Shown one piece after another: positions 24,963 to 33,649 of a stretch of 64,000 nucleotides of DNA (position 1 is the stretch's first letter; every line of letters starts with the position of its first letter). The notes beneath the pieces are model-generated. The model was given only the letters and a program-made list of their open reading frames with translations, made no database searches and was not told the origin of the DNA. The stretch is from Atopsyche davidsoni (taxonomy: Eukaryota; Arthropoda; Insecta; Trichoptera; Hydrobiosidae), in NCBI GenBank assembly GCA_022113835.1, contig JAILWY010000021.1, forward strand, positions 11,408,001 through 11,472,000, in the 5' to 3' direction. A program made the translations under genes and the position numbers.

Positions 24963-25146
24963 TGATTTATGCATATGAGAACACAAATTGTTATACATAA
25001 AGTAATAATTTTTAATTTATAACAAAAGCGTTTAACTGAAAATTCAGTCTAAAGAAAATTTCAGGATCCTAATTTATCTCACTAGCAAAAACATTAAAAA
25101 TATAATATGGTATATATGTTAAGTATTTAAATAAAAACTTTATGTA

Positions 25147-25523
25147 CAGTAATACCCCGCTTTACGCGAGGGATTCGTTCTGGAAAAAATCGCGTTAAGT
25201 GAAATTCGCGTATATCGGGGTTTACGATAAACATACATACAAAGTCAAAACTTAATACCAAAAATACGAATCATTTGAATCAATCACTTTAATTCTATGA
25301 ACACTTTATGCAGTATTACATGTTATTTTTACTGAAAAATACATGTAAATTCTTTTGGGTAGCGTTTCTTTTACGTTCTTGTAAAATACGTTAAAATGTG
25401 CTGTTTTTAGAAGAGTTAAGAAAAGTCAATATTATGTTCATACACATTCATAAATAAGAAATTCGAAATTCGCGTTACAGTGAAACAGCGCATAACGGGG
25501 TCGTGCAAAGCGGGGTATTACTG
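25147..25523. mobile_element. pogo/Tigger-like MITE, 377 bp
   Basis: The ends are perfect 17-bp inverted repeats, CAGTAATACCCCGCTTT and AAAGCGGGGTATTACTG, with TA immediately outside on both sides (25145-25146 and 25524-25525). The CAG start, pyrimidine/GC-rich terminus and TA duplication fit the pogo/Tigger branch of Tc1/mariner. Sub-terminal sequence is partly palindromic (CGCGTTAAGTGAAATTCGCG). No transposase frame is present. Confidence 0.88.
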
Positions 25524-25619
25524 TATAATTAAACGTGTAATATCAATAAAAAAAACATAAGGTATTCACGTTATACATTTGCCAAACTTTTTATCAGTCG
25601 CAGTGTGTTGCATAAACGA

Positions 25620-26150
25620 GTAGTGAGTTAAAGGGTGTGAACTACGCGCCGTCGATATCATCGTGATACGGCGCATGTTGGTGTAATGTAACCTTTATTA
25701 AAACCAGAAATAGTAACGTCAATAAGTAAAGTGACTTGAATTTAATTAAAAACGCCGCTGAGTCCGGTCCTGAAGACATTAAGGGGCGCTGAAATCACTG
25801 TTGACACGAGGCGCCCAATAAGGCCGCCCTCCCCGCCCGGCTTTGCTCGGGGGCGACACAATGGATTTGTCCGGCGAATATACCGCATTACTTAAAGACT
25901 GCAATATATACCAATTGGATATACCGTTTGATATTTGGGGGAAGGTTGATCGTTTTGTTTTTCTATTCAAGTTACATAAACGTCTTCTCTCTATGTCGTA
26001 CATCTATACATCTATATTTATGCAGTAAAGTTTTGTGAACACCAGCTGACAGCGTAAAAATGGAGCGTTACACGATTGAATAACGTGTGTTCATTATTGA
26101 ACAATATTTCAAAAATAATGAAAGCTTGACTGCCTTTTAAAACTTTACTG
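25620..26150. other. Non-coding stretch with GC-richer patch
   Basis: About 25740-25870 is GC-richer and open on both strands (minus 25779-26003, plus 25843-26028), but neither translation has a recognisable domain. Confidence 0.3.
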
Positions 26151-26206
26151 CAAAAATTCAAATCCCGCGTTAATTTTGGGACACCTTTATATATATATAC
26201 AGGTGT

Positions 26207-26698
26207 CCCAGGTATACTTTATATATATAGGCGAAAAATTTTAGGCCTAGAGTTACAGTCAAGGTTTCAACTCAAGAACTGGCCACTTGCCATACGTCCA
26301 ATCAATCAATTGCAGCTGTTAACGAATTATTTCCTAATAAGGTCATTTCACGTAGAGGTAACATCAACTGGCCTCCCAGAAGCTCCTATCTTAGACTTCT
26401 TGACTATTTCGTATGGGGATACTTTAAAAGTAGGGTTTATAAGAATAATCCGATGAATCTAACGAAATTGAAACAAAACATCAGGTCAGAAAAGGCAGCA
26501 ATATCGAGGGCTATGTGTCAGCGTGTTATCAGCAATCTTTGTTCCAGCAGCGTAACGGTCACCATTTGGATAACATCATGTTTTTGAAATAATTTTTCAT
26601 TTTGTATTCTTATAATTAACAATAAAAAAAATACTTGGTACTAATAGTTATTATTTTACTGAACTATCAAATACCCGATACTCTCTTTGGACACCCTG
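26207..26698 (+). mobile_element. mariner-type non-autonomous element, copy 3
   Basis: The right terminus ATACTCTCTTTGGACACCCT is intact. The left terminus is replaced by AT-repeat DNA containing GGTGTCCCAGGTATAC. The body matches copies 2 and 4: a Q-G-F-N-S-R-like remnant, then sequence encoding ELFPNKVISRRGNINWPPRS, a DYFVWGYFKSRVYKNNP region and the QNIRS C-terminal block, with frame breaks. Confidence 0.75.
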
Positions 26699-26744
26699 TA
26701 TATATACTCTCCTATTTCAGCCAAATTTTTCGCAACGTTTCTCC

Positions 26745-26925
26745 AGCTGATTGTCCAAGATTGTAGAAAAAAGGGACATTGGAAGGAGTAAGTTTACGTG
26801 GATGCAGAATTTGCGTCGGTGGCTGGAGATCGGAAGTCTAGCCGGATTGGTGAGGCTGTCCTAGCATAGAGACATGTTCGAAGAAATGGTCTCCAACCTC
26901 CTATGAGGAGAGGCAACAAAAATAT
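26745..26925 (+). pseudogene. Probable non-LTR retrotransposon C-terminal relic
   Basis: One broken frame gives FTWMQNLRRWLEIGSLAGLV, then a stop, then HRDMFEEMVSNLL. This resembles the far C-terminus of insect LINE open reading frames, where a W-x-x-x-I/L-R-x-W segment is followed by an aspartate/arginine block and VANLL-type ending. It is only about 50 residues, so the assignment is tentative. Confidence 0.35.
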
Positions 26926-26929
26926 ATTA

Positions 26930-27780
26930 CTAGGCATTGTTATGTAATTGTACTATTATACTAAATATATTTATTTTTCTGTAGATATTTTACACCACTA
27001 AATTTTAAATGATTATTTCAAAAAAAAAATAAATGCGCAAATAAATTTAAGAAATCAGATGGTTTTTCTACCTGAAATGTAAAGTACAACAAGCAACTGC
27101 TTCCCAGAGTCGTGTTTTTAAAATACCGTCTTGTATTTTTCTTTGACTTTTGTTTATCCAAAACGGTAAACCTCATTATAGACAACCCTTCCTAGACAGA
27201 AAGGAGCCTGGAATAAAAGACAGGCTTCGTTGTAATTGCGATTTTTCTTCTGAGCCTTTGGAGATTCCCAAGAGTAGAAAGAGAGCTCCAATTAGGTTAC
27301 AGACCTCAACGTTACCAGTTGACAAATTTCTATTTTACCCAAAAATTTCTCATATCTTCCATAAAAACACACATTTGAACCCAAATAACAATTGAAAATA
27401 CTTATTATTTTACCATTGTCAACTTCTGTCTTTGTATAACATCGCTGAAATATTTGAATGGGTAGATCCAAGTAACGATCGAAAATAACACAATATTAAA
27501 AAAAGTGATTTACAACGATTCTGTCCATGTTTAGCAACAATGATTTTTTTTAATATTGATATATTAAAAAAAACAGCTCGTGGATAAATTTGTTTTATTT
27601 TTTTGAATGTAGATACAACAACGAATATAAATATAACACGGTCGTTTTTATGTACGAGTATAATACAATATTGTACGGGAAAAAAATGTGGATTTATTAA
27701 AAATATTTTTGGATGTATATATTAGGTTTTCGTGAAAGGTTTTATTTGTATTAATATGATTCAGTACCTATTGTCATATA
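26930..27780. other. AT-rich non-coding stretch
   Basis: The 81-codon frame at 27150-27395 is slightly GC-richer, but I recognise nothing in it. Confidence 0.35.
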
Positions 27781-27781
27781 A

Positions 27782-28289
27782 TACATTGAAACGGTTATAG
27801 AAACTCTCAGAAAAATATAATCTTGACTTGCGTGGGATTCGAACCCACATCCCCACAGCTTACATGCCCGGTGCATTACCAACTATACTAGCAAGGCACT
27901 TCAATTTTGTACGCTGTTTCATATGTAGAATAAGATTGTTAAAAATTCTCGCTAAATGGAAGTGGCTCGCTAGCATAAATGATGATATTTTTTTGAGAGC
28001 TCTATAATCGTTTCAATGTTTTATACATTTTTTCATACAGTGAAACGATTATAGAAACTCTCAGAAAAATATCATCGTGACTTGCGTGGGATTCGAACCC
28101 ACATCCCCACGGCTTACATGGCCGGGACATTACCAACTATGCTAGCGAGCCACTTCCATTTTGTACGCTGTTTCATATGTAGAAAAAGATTGTTAAAAAT
28201 TCTTGCTAAATGGAAGTGGCTCGCTAGCATAATTTATGATATTTTTCTGAGAGTTTCTATATTCGTTTCAATGTATGAAAAAATGTACT
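27782..28289 (-). mobile_element. Two tandem fold-back tRNA-SINE units (254-bp period)
   Basis: GTGGGATTCGAACCCACATC recurs 254 bp apart (from 27832 and 28086). Each unit has an outer arm with AGAAACTCTCAGAAAAATAT, a minus-strand tRNA-like region (about 27824-27903 and 28078-28157) with a perfect B-box, and a ~55-bp centre (ACGCTGTTTCATATGTAGAA). An inverted copy of only the tRNA 5' end plus the tail follows (TGGAAGTGGCTCGCTAGCAT, then ATATTTTTCTGAGAG). The anticodon-arm equivalent CGGC-CATGTAA-GCCG is perfectly paired in the second unit. These are the best-preserved tRNA-like regions in the window, but embedded in mobile DNA. Confidence 0.85.
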
Positions 28290-30565
28290 TAATCATATTA
28301 AAAAATATATATTTAATAATGGAAATTGGTTCTTATATCATGCCTGGTCTCGTGTCCTTATGACGTATCGCGGTCGCCGCTTCCTCGGCGGGTGATGGCA
28401 CCGTCGACTGCGAGGGTTGGGGCCGGAATTGTCCCGACAAGATCTGTATTGTTTAGGGGTTGCTCCGCTGGGGGAAACTGTGATTAGGGTGAGCGTCACG
28501 ATTTTAGAGATATTGCCATTTTTTTATTTCTCAGAAAGAAAAACATGTAAGGCATACTGTGAATTTCATATTACGATTTTTTTAAAACTTGTTCTGACGT
28601 AAATCACGTTCAAAATTCAAAACCAAAGGCTGTGGTTACTTAAAAAGTTATATTTTTAAGCTTAAGATGTATCAAGCTGAATTTTATTTTATCTAATAAT
28701 TGGCCCAAAATTTTACCCATAAATAAATGAAAAACCCAAGGATTACACCTACAGAAATCATTGAATTAATTTAATGTAAAATATTGAACCTCAAAGGTAA
28801 AGGTTTTTTTTGTTTGTTTGATGTCTGGTATAGAAATATTATTGTGAAATTATTATATTATATTATTAGGAACCTTGGTCTCTTGAAACTATTTAATTAA
28901 TTTTTTATTGTCTTTTAATACTTATTCTAAAAAAAAGCAATTACACATTATTATGGAATGTACTTTTGGTTGATAAAATTTCTTTAAATACTTCCATTTT
29001 TTTTTCGTTTAGATAACATAACGGAATTTTCTGTGCAGGTCCCTCGTATAAATCATGAATTCCAGATTTTATCATGGAATTATAAATGAAGATATTAAAA
29101 AAAGTTTTACCTTCAGAATGGAATTTTATCAAATGACACGATATTATTTTATTGTTTGTATTTTAATATCCCTACATTGCCGTAAAAACAGTCAAATATT
29201 TTGTCATGTTTACTAAGAACTTTCGTTTTGAAAGCTTTCAGAAGTAAAATCAAAAAGATTTATTCTGGAATCGGGCGCTAAGTATCTGGGGAATCAAATA
29301 TTCAAATAGTTTTAAAATTAAAATTGTATGTGTGATGGCTGCTTGCTTTGTGTAGTGTTTTTGCATTTCTCGTAAGAATACAAGCATTCAAAGGCAGGAA
29401 TACTCAGAAGTTTTAGAGCGTTGAATATTTAACAAGTAATTTCAATTTCCCGGAATAATCGGTGCTATTGATTGAGTGTACGTGCAAGTAGTGAAAAAAT
29501 GGCATAAAAGGAAATAGAACTTGCAGCCTGCAATGCAAACGCAATAAATTCTCAGGTGACTTGGCAAAATTTAATATTGATAGAGTCTTTAGGCGATCTA
29601 TCGTATAAGTACCGTCCATTTTACACGTGCTTAATAATATTATATTTTAATTTTTAAAACAGAACTGTTAATCTTATTCACTGTATAATTATTTATTCTA
29701 ATCACTTACAAAAACAAAATAATAAACCATATGAGTAAAGCGAGAATGAAAATTCTTTCTTTGATCTTTAGATTTCTGGATTCGCGAAAATATTTTTCAA
29801 AATCATTTTTTGTGTGAGTGAGTACATACACATTTGAGTTATTTTAATAAATAGTTAAATAAAAAATTTAAATAATGTGCATCCATAACAGTTTGGATAA
29901 ATTTGTAATCTAAATTGTAAACTTGTATGCAATAATATGTTCATTATTCTAAAGGTTTCTAACATTTATTAAAGAGTATTTGAATAGCGTGCATGTCGTG
30001 GATATATCTCAACCTAATATTTTATATTAAAGCTATCAAAAAGTTTATGAAATATTTTGAAAAACTGTAAAGATTTTTCAGGACTGATTCAATGTAAACT
30101 AAGCGCTGGATTAAAGTTTCATGGTATTGAAAATCCTGTAACAATTGAAGCCCAGGGAGCTTAAAAGTTCTAAAGACTTAACGCTCATTTTCATTAAAAT
30201 AGATTGGATTCGGGAGCAGAGAAAATAAACAACTCTATTGAAAGTTTCATAAAAATAAAAATGTATGCAGCTTATTTTTTTTTATATTTCATAATATAGA
30301 CATATATAATGTATTAAAAAAATAACCAGTTGTAAGTAATTAATCTAGTTTAATTGTGATTTGGAGGCAAAGTAGTGCGGATTAAATAATTTCGTGTTAT
30401 ATAATTAAATGAATAAATAGTATCAAGTAAAACATTAAAATATTTTGTTTTACATTTACATAAATTGTTTGACAAATAAAGGAATTGTATACTTACTTTG
30501 ATTTCTACAGACATGTTAAATTTATAATAATGCATATTTATACTGCAATTATTAACCAGAAAAAA
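28290..30565. other. Non-coding stretch
   Basis: About 28360-28500 is GC-richer. The remainder is AT-rich, with short frames lacking recognisable domains. Confidence 0.35.
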
Positions 30566-30568
30566 AAA

Positions 30569-30627
30569 CAGAGAATACTTGGTTTTTCTAATAAGTTGGC
30601 GTTTCGTCTGTCAAAGGCTTCATCACA
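30569..30627 (-). repeat. Degenerate hammerhead-like relic with shared 3' tail
   Basis: On the minus strand GTGATGAAGCC is followed by GACGAAACGCC and then CCAAGTATTCTCTG, the same tail found in the CCGG family. The first core base is G instead of C, stem II is poorly paired and stem III is not palindromic, so it is a relic at most. Confidence 0.35.
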
Positions 30628-30680
30628 CTAGTTACACAAGACTTGACATGATATTTAATGGCGAAATCATTTAAAAGTAA

Positions 30681-31055
30681 TGTAACGGGTCACACGTCCA
30701 TAATTAAAAGATGATTTATTTGCACTATTTATATTTAACTTATATTATACAGAGTCTTCACAACTATTTATATTAACAACATATTTATATCAACGACACC
30801 CGAGGACTGTCTCGCGCTCACGGCTCCCGAGAACTGTCTATCGAGCACTACTCCCGAGCACTCTCTACCGAGCACTCCTTCCGAGGACTCTCTGTCAAGC
30901 ACTGGCCCGGTCGCCTTGTCGCTCGTTCTCCAAGACCGCGTATTGTCGCCCCTAAACGACGGTCGCTTGATCATTACAGATGTTTCTGGACTATGGACTA
31001 GAAGTAGACTCTAGAGTAGAATCGCTTCGATCGATTCTACCGCTAACCCGTTACA
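30681..31055 (-). repeat. 3' LTR (element orientation)
   Basis: 375 bp, starting TGTAACGGGT and ending ACCCGTTACA. In element orientation it contains TATA-like GATATAAATATG and AATATAAATAG and a polyadenylation signal AATAAA near its 3' end. It also has about four ~27-bp repeats (30795-30905) built from variants of AGTGCTCGG. The short open frame across these repeats is probably incidental. An imperfect palindrome TAGAATCG/CGATTCTA lies near 31017-31039. Confidence 0.93.
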
Positions 31056-31075
31056 CTACCCCCTCCTCAGGCATT
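31056..31075 (-). promoter_or_regulatory. Polypurine tract
   Basis: On the minus strand the sequence immediately before the 3' LTR is CCTGAGGAGGGGGTAG, a purine run at the expected position for plus-strand priming. Confidence 0.8.
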
Positions 31076-31641
31076 GTTCCGTCCCGGAACACTCGTTGCC
31101 TTATCTGCTGATCCTCCTTGCGCCCGTCATCGTTCTCACTGCAGCCACGCCGCGGGTCCTCACGCCGTTCTTTCCGGCGCCCGATGTCGCTTCCTTCGCG
31201 GCCACGCTGCCGATTCCCGCGCCGATCCATCCGACGCTCAATCTCGCTCCTGCACCGGCCATGCCATCGATTTACGCACCGATCCTCCAGGCTCCAAGGA
31301 AACCACAATTCTTCTATTCCGTTCCTTTGGTGTTTACATCTGCCACAGGATCGCTCGTTGCTAGCCGCGGCCGTCGGCGAGCGTAATTATCACGAAATTT
31401 AAAACTTTCTTTAAAACTTAATTTAAAACTGTGGTGTAAAGTGTCGAGACGAATACATCTGTTCTGTACAGTGGTTATTAATAAACTGACTAAGTGCGAG
31501 AATGCAACATAGATTCCGTATTATTGTATCCTACCTACGTTACATCCTCGCACTTATCTTTAACCCTTTCATGCCCTAAGTACTTTACAAAAAAGATATT
31601 TTACTCAAAAATATAACTTTACAAAAACACAAAAATTATAA
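31076..31641 (-). other. 3' non-coding part of the LTR element
   Basis: The stretch between the polypurine tract and the gag stop codon. The proximal ~300 bp is GC-rich and open in several frames; the minus-strand frame 31051-31308 is arginine-rich and might be decayed gag. An inverted repeat TAAGTGCGAG/CTCGCACTTA (31491-31500 and 31547-31556) encloses 46 bp. Its function is unknown; a structural role in the RNA is only a possibility. Confidence 0.5.
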
Positions 31642-33162
31642 CTATTTTAAAGAAAAAAACACAACATCATACAATGTTTTACAGTCCTGTCTCCTCCTCA
31701 CACATTTCTCGCTCGCAGAGTGCCACGCTCCGCGACGACAGTCCTGTTGACTGACTCCTTGGCACTTTGTCCAGCGCCTCTCGTCCGCGAAGCTCCATGC
31801 TTCGCAATGATGGACCTGCTGGCCTCCTCCGCGCTCGGCCCAGCGCAATCTGCCCGCGAAGTGCCATGCTCCGCGATGATGGACCTGTCGCACCTCCCTC
31901 GCGTTCTGTCTTACGCCACTCACTCGTGAAGCACCATGCTCCACGGCAACGGTCCCGATGCACTTCTCTCGCGATCTGCCCAGTGCCACTCGTCCGGGAA
32001 GCACCATGCTCCGCGACGATGGTCCTGTCGCACCTCCTCGCGCTCTGCTCAGCGCCACTCGCCTCCGAAGAACCATGCTCCGCGACGATGGTCCTGGTGC
32101 ACTTCCTCGCGCTCTGCTCAGCGCTACTCGCCTCCGAAGTACTATGCTCCACGATGACGGTCCTGGTGCACCTCTTCGCGCTCTTTTTCCTGCGCCTGAT
32201 CCCGCTCCGACCGAGGACCCGCCGTCGGTCTTCGCGCTAATCCTTCCGGCGCCTGACATCGCTCCGACCGCGGCCACGCCGACGGTCTTCGTGCCGATCT
32301 CACTGTTGCCGCCACGTCCCAGCCCGCTGGTGTCTATCATTGGCACGGGGGCGACGCTGACAGCGTCCTCGACGGGTTCCATCGCGGTGGATACCATTCC
32401 CGTCCGATAAGAGTCGCTACTCATCGAGTAGGTCTGCACGCTGTCCAGAGAAGGTGCCGCGTAGTTCTGCGCAGCGTCCTGCCAGGGGTTCATACTGCGG
32501 TTTAGAATGGAAGAGAAGGAACTAAAGTGAGGCAAGACCTGAGGCAATTGAGATAGATTTTGAGCAAGGTCTGCTGTCAGGCCTCGTCCAGAAATACTGT
32601 CGTCATCTTCGTGCAAGTCAGATGAAAGATTAGTATCTAGGTCCACATCTGAGAATGTCACTTCCTCCGCTGGATTGGAGTTCTTGTCCAACTTCTCGGA
32701 TAAGTCAGGAAGAGCGTGTAGCCTTACATAATAGCTCTCGAAGTCGAACTCGTCGTCCTGGGATGAGAGGTCCACGTCTGAGAATGTCGCTTCCTCCGCT
32801 GGATTGGAGTTCTTGTCCAACTTCTCGGATAAGTCAGGTCTCAGTCTTCCGATCTCAACAGTGCCCGAGATGGCCCCCACCGCGGCCACGCCGACGGTCT
32901 TCATGCCGATCTCACCGGTGTCCGATCCCGCTCCGACCACGGACTGCTTGGCCCACTTTTCGTCCAGCATTCTGATTATTTCATTAATGGTGAGCGGCAC
33001 TTCAAAGAGGAACTCTTCTGGGTTGTGGCCCTCTTGCACCAGGAATTCCTTCAATCTTTGCACAAGGGCTGACTTTAACCCTGTGGTTGACAGATCTCGT
33101 TCTTCGAGTTCGTTCTTCAGATCCACTACTTTGAGGTCACTCAACTTTACGAGCTTTACCAT
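31642..33162 (-). CDS. SAP-domain Gag-like protein of the LTR element
   Basis: A 506-residue protein and the only long open frame in the window. Residues about 5-40 form a SAP motif (LSDLKVVDLKNELEERDLST, then GLKSALVQRLKEFL), a helix-extended-helix fold that binds DNA or RNA in nuclear proteins. Residues about 108-180 contain two copies of PDLSEKLDKNSNPAEE about 43 residues apart. KTVGVAAVGA occurs twice, near residues 88 and 288. The C-terminal third is a basic, low-complexity set of ~23-residue repeats (GPSSRSMVLRRRVAL and variants). No zinc knuckle, protease or reverse transcriptase motif is visible. By position, next to the primer-binding site of an LTR element, it is probably Gag-like. 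Being a captured host segment is an alternative. The start ATG lies 108 bp inside the 5' LTR. Confidence 0.8.
   Translation of the reverse strand: MVKLVKLSDLKVVDLKNELEERDLSTTGLKSALVQRLKEFLVQEGHNPEEFLFEVPLTINEIIRMLDEKWAKQSVVGAGSDTGEIGMKTVGVAAVGAISGTVEIGRLRPDLSEKLDKNSNPAEEATFSDVDLSSQDDEFDFESYYVRLHALPDLSEKLDKNSNPAEEVTFSDVDLDTNLSSDLHEDDDSISGRGLTADLAQNLSQLPQVLPHFSSFSSILNRSMNPWQDAAQNYAAPSLDSVQTYSMSSDSYRTGMVSTAMEPVEDAVSVAPVPMIDTSGLGRGGNSEIGTKTVGVAAVGAMSGAGRISAKTDGGSSVGAGSGAGKRARRGAPGPSSWSIVLRRRVALSRARGSAPGPSSRSMVLRRRVALSRARGGATGPSSRSMVLPGRVALGRSREKCIGTVAVEHGASRVSGVRQNAREVRQVHHRGAWHFAGRLRWAERGGGQQVHHCEAWSFADERRWTKCQGVSQQDCRRGAWHSASEKCVRRRQDCKTLYDVVFFSLK
31724..32215 (-). repeat. ~70-bp coding tandem repeats, about seven copies
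   Basis: A conserved core near CCATGCTCCGCGACGATGG recurs at about 31724, 31796, 31865, 31935, 32005, 32074 and 32143. Spacings are 72, 69, 70, 70, 69 and 69 bp. The 69-bp steps preserve frame; the 70-bp steps shift it. The downstream part of the protein therefore reads the repeats in different frames, while a second open frame (31679-32152, minus) reads others as GPSSRSMALRG. Confidence 0.85.
32641..32845 (-). repeat. Two copies of a ~78-bp coding repeat, 129 bp apart
   Basis: Near-identical segments start at 32641 and 32770 and share TCCTCCGCTGGATTGGAGTT and CCAACTTCTCGGATAAGTCA. The 129-bp spacing is 43 codons and keeps the reading frame. Confidence 0.88.
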
Positions 33163-33249
33163 TTTTATTTTAGCTTTATTTATTTATTTTTTTATTTATT
33201 AATTTTAGGTCTATTAAAGAGTTAACATTTTAATTTTAATTATTTATTT

Positions 33250-33270
33250 CTACCCACATCTGACACCAAT
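33250..33270 (-). promoter_or_regulatory. Primer-binding site, tRNA-Leu type
   Basis: Immediately inside the 5' LTR on the minus strand, after AT, the sequence is TGGTGTCAGATGTGGG. It is complementary to the 3' end of a tRNA ending CCCACATCTGACACCA. That matches leucine tRNAs, whose 3' ends read close to CCCACTTCTGACA plus CCA, with one mismatch. Confidence 0.8.
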
Positions 33271-33645
33271 TGTAACGGGTCACACGTCCATAATTAAAAG
33301 ATGATTTATTTGCACTATTTATATTTAACTTATATTATACAGAGTCTTCACAACTATTTATATTAACAACATATTTATATCAACGACACCCGAGGACTGT
33401 CTCGCGCTCACGGCTCCCGAGAACTGTCTATCGAGCACTACTCCCGAGCACTCTCTACCGAGCACTCCTTCCGAGGACTCTCTGTCAAGCACTGGCCCGG
33501 TCGCCTTGTCGCTCGTTCTCCAAGACCGCGTATTGTCGCCCCTAAACGACGGTCGCTTGATCATTACAGATGTTTCTGGACTATGGACTAGAAGTAGACT
33601 CTAGAGTAGAATCGCTTCGATCGATTCTACCGCTAACCCGTTACA
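33271..33645 (-). repeat. 5' LTR (element orientation)
   Basis: 375 bp, identical by eye to the copy at 30681-31055 and followed by GTAA at 33646-33649. As the 5' LTR on the minus strand it should supply the promoter; the TATA-like boxes lie at about 33358-33375. Confidence 0.93.
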
Positions 33646-33649
33646 GTAA

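Larger units (their letters stand above)
30681..33645 (-). mobile_element. Complete gag-only LTR retrotransposon, minus strand
   Basis: A 2965-bp element is bounded by two 375-bp direct repeats that I read as identical. Each runs TGTAACGGGT...ACCCGTTACA. A 4-bp target duplication GTAA lies outside both ends (30677-30680 and 33646-33649). Orientation is set by the primer-binding site next to the right LTR and the polypurine tract next to the left LTR. The interior (31056-33270) encodes one SAP-domain protein and no protease, reverse transcriptase, RNase H or integrase. It must depend on another element for movement. Identical LTRs imply a recent insertion. Confidence 0.93.

Noticed and set aside
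28078..28157. Genuine tRNA gene.
   Set aside because: It lies within a fold-back SINE unit duplicated in tandem, with the family tail, an A at position 33 and a poor D-arm.
28082..28363. 93-codon frame as a small gene.
   Set aside because: It reads through the tRNA-like region and tail of the SINE unit.
30768..30974. 68-residue protein encoded in the LTR.
   Set aside because: The frame is held open by the 27-bp LTR repeats, occurs identically in both LTRs and has no recognisable domain.
31679..32410. Several long plus- and minus-strand open frames over the gag gene as separate genes.
   Set aside because: They are shadows kept open by GC-rich 69-70 bp repeats inside the SAP-domain gene.
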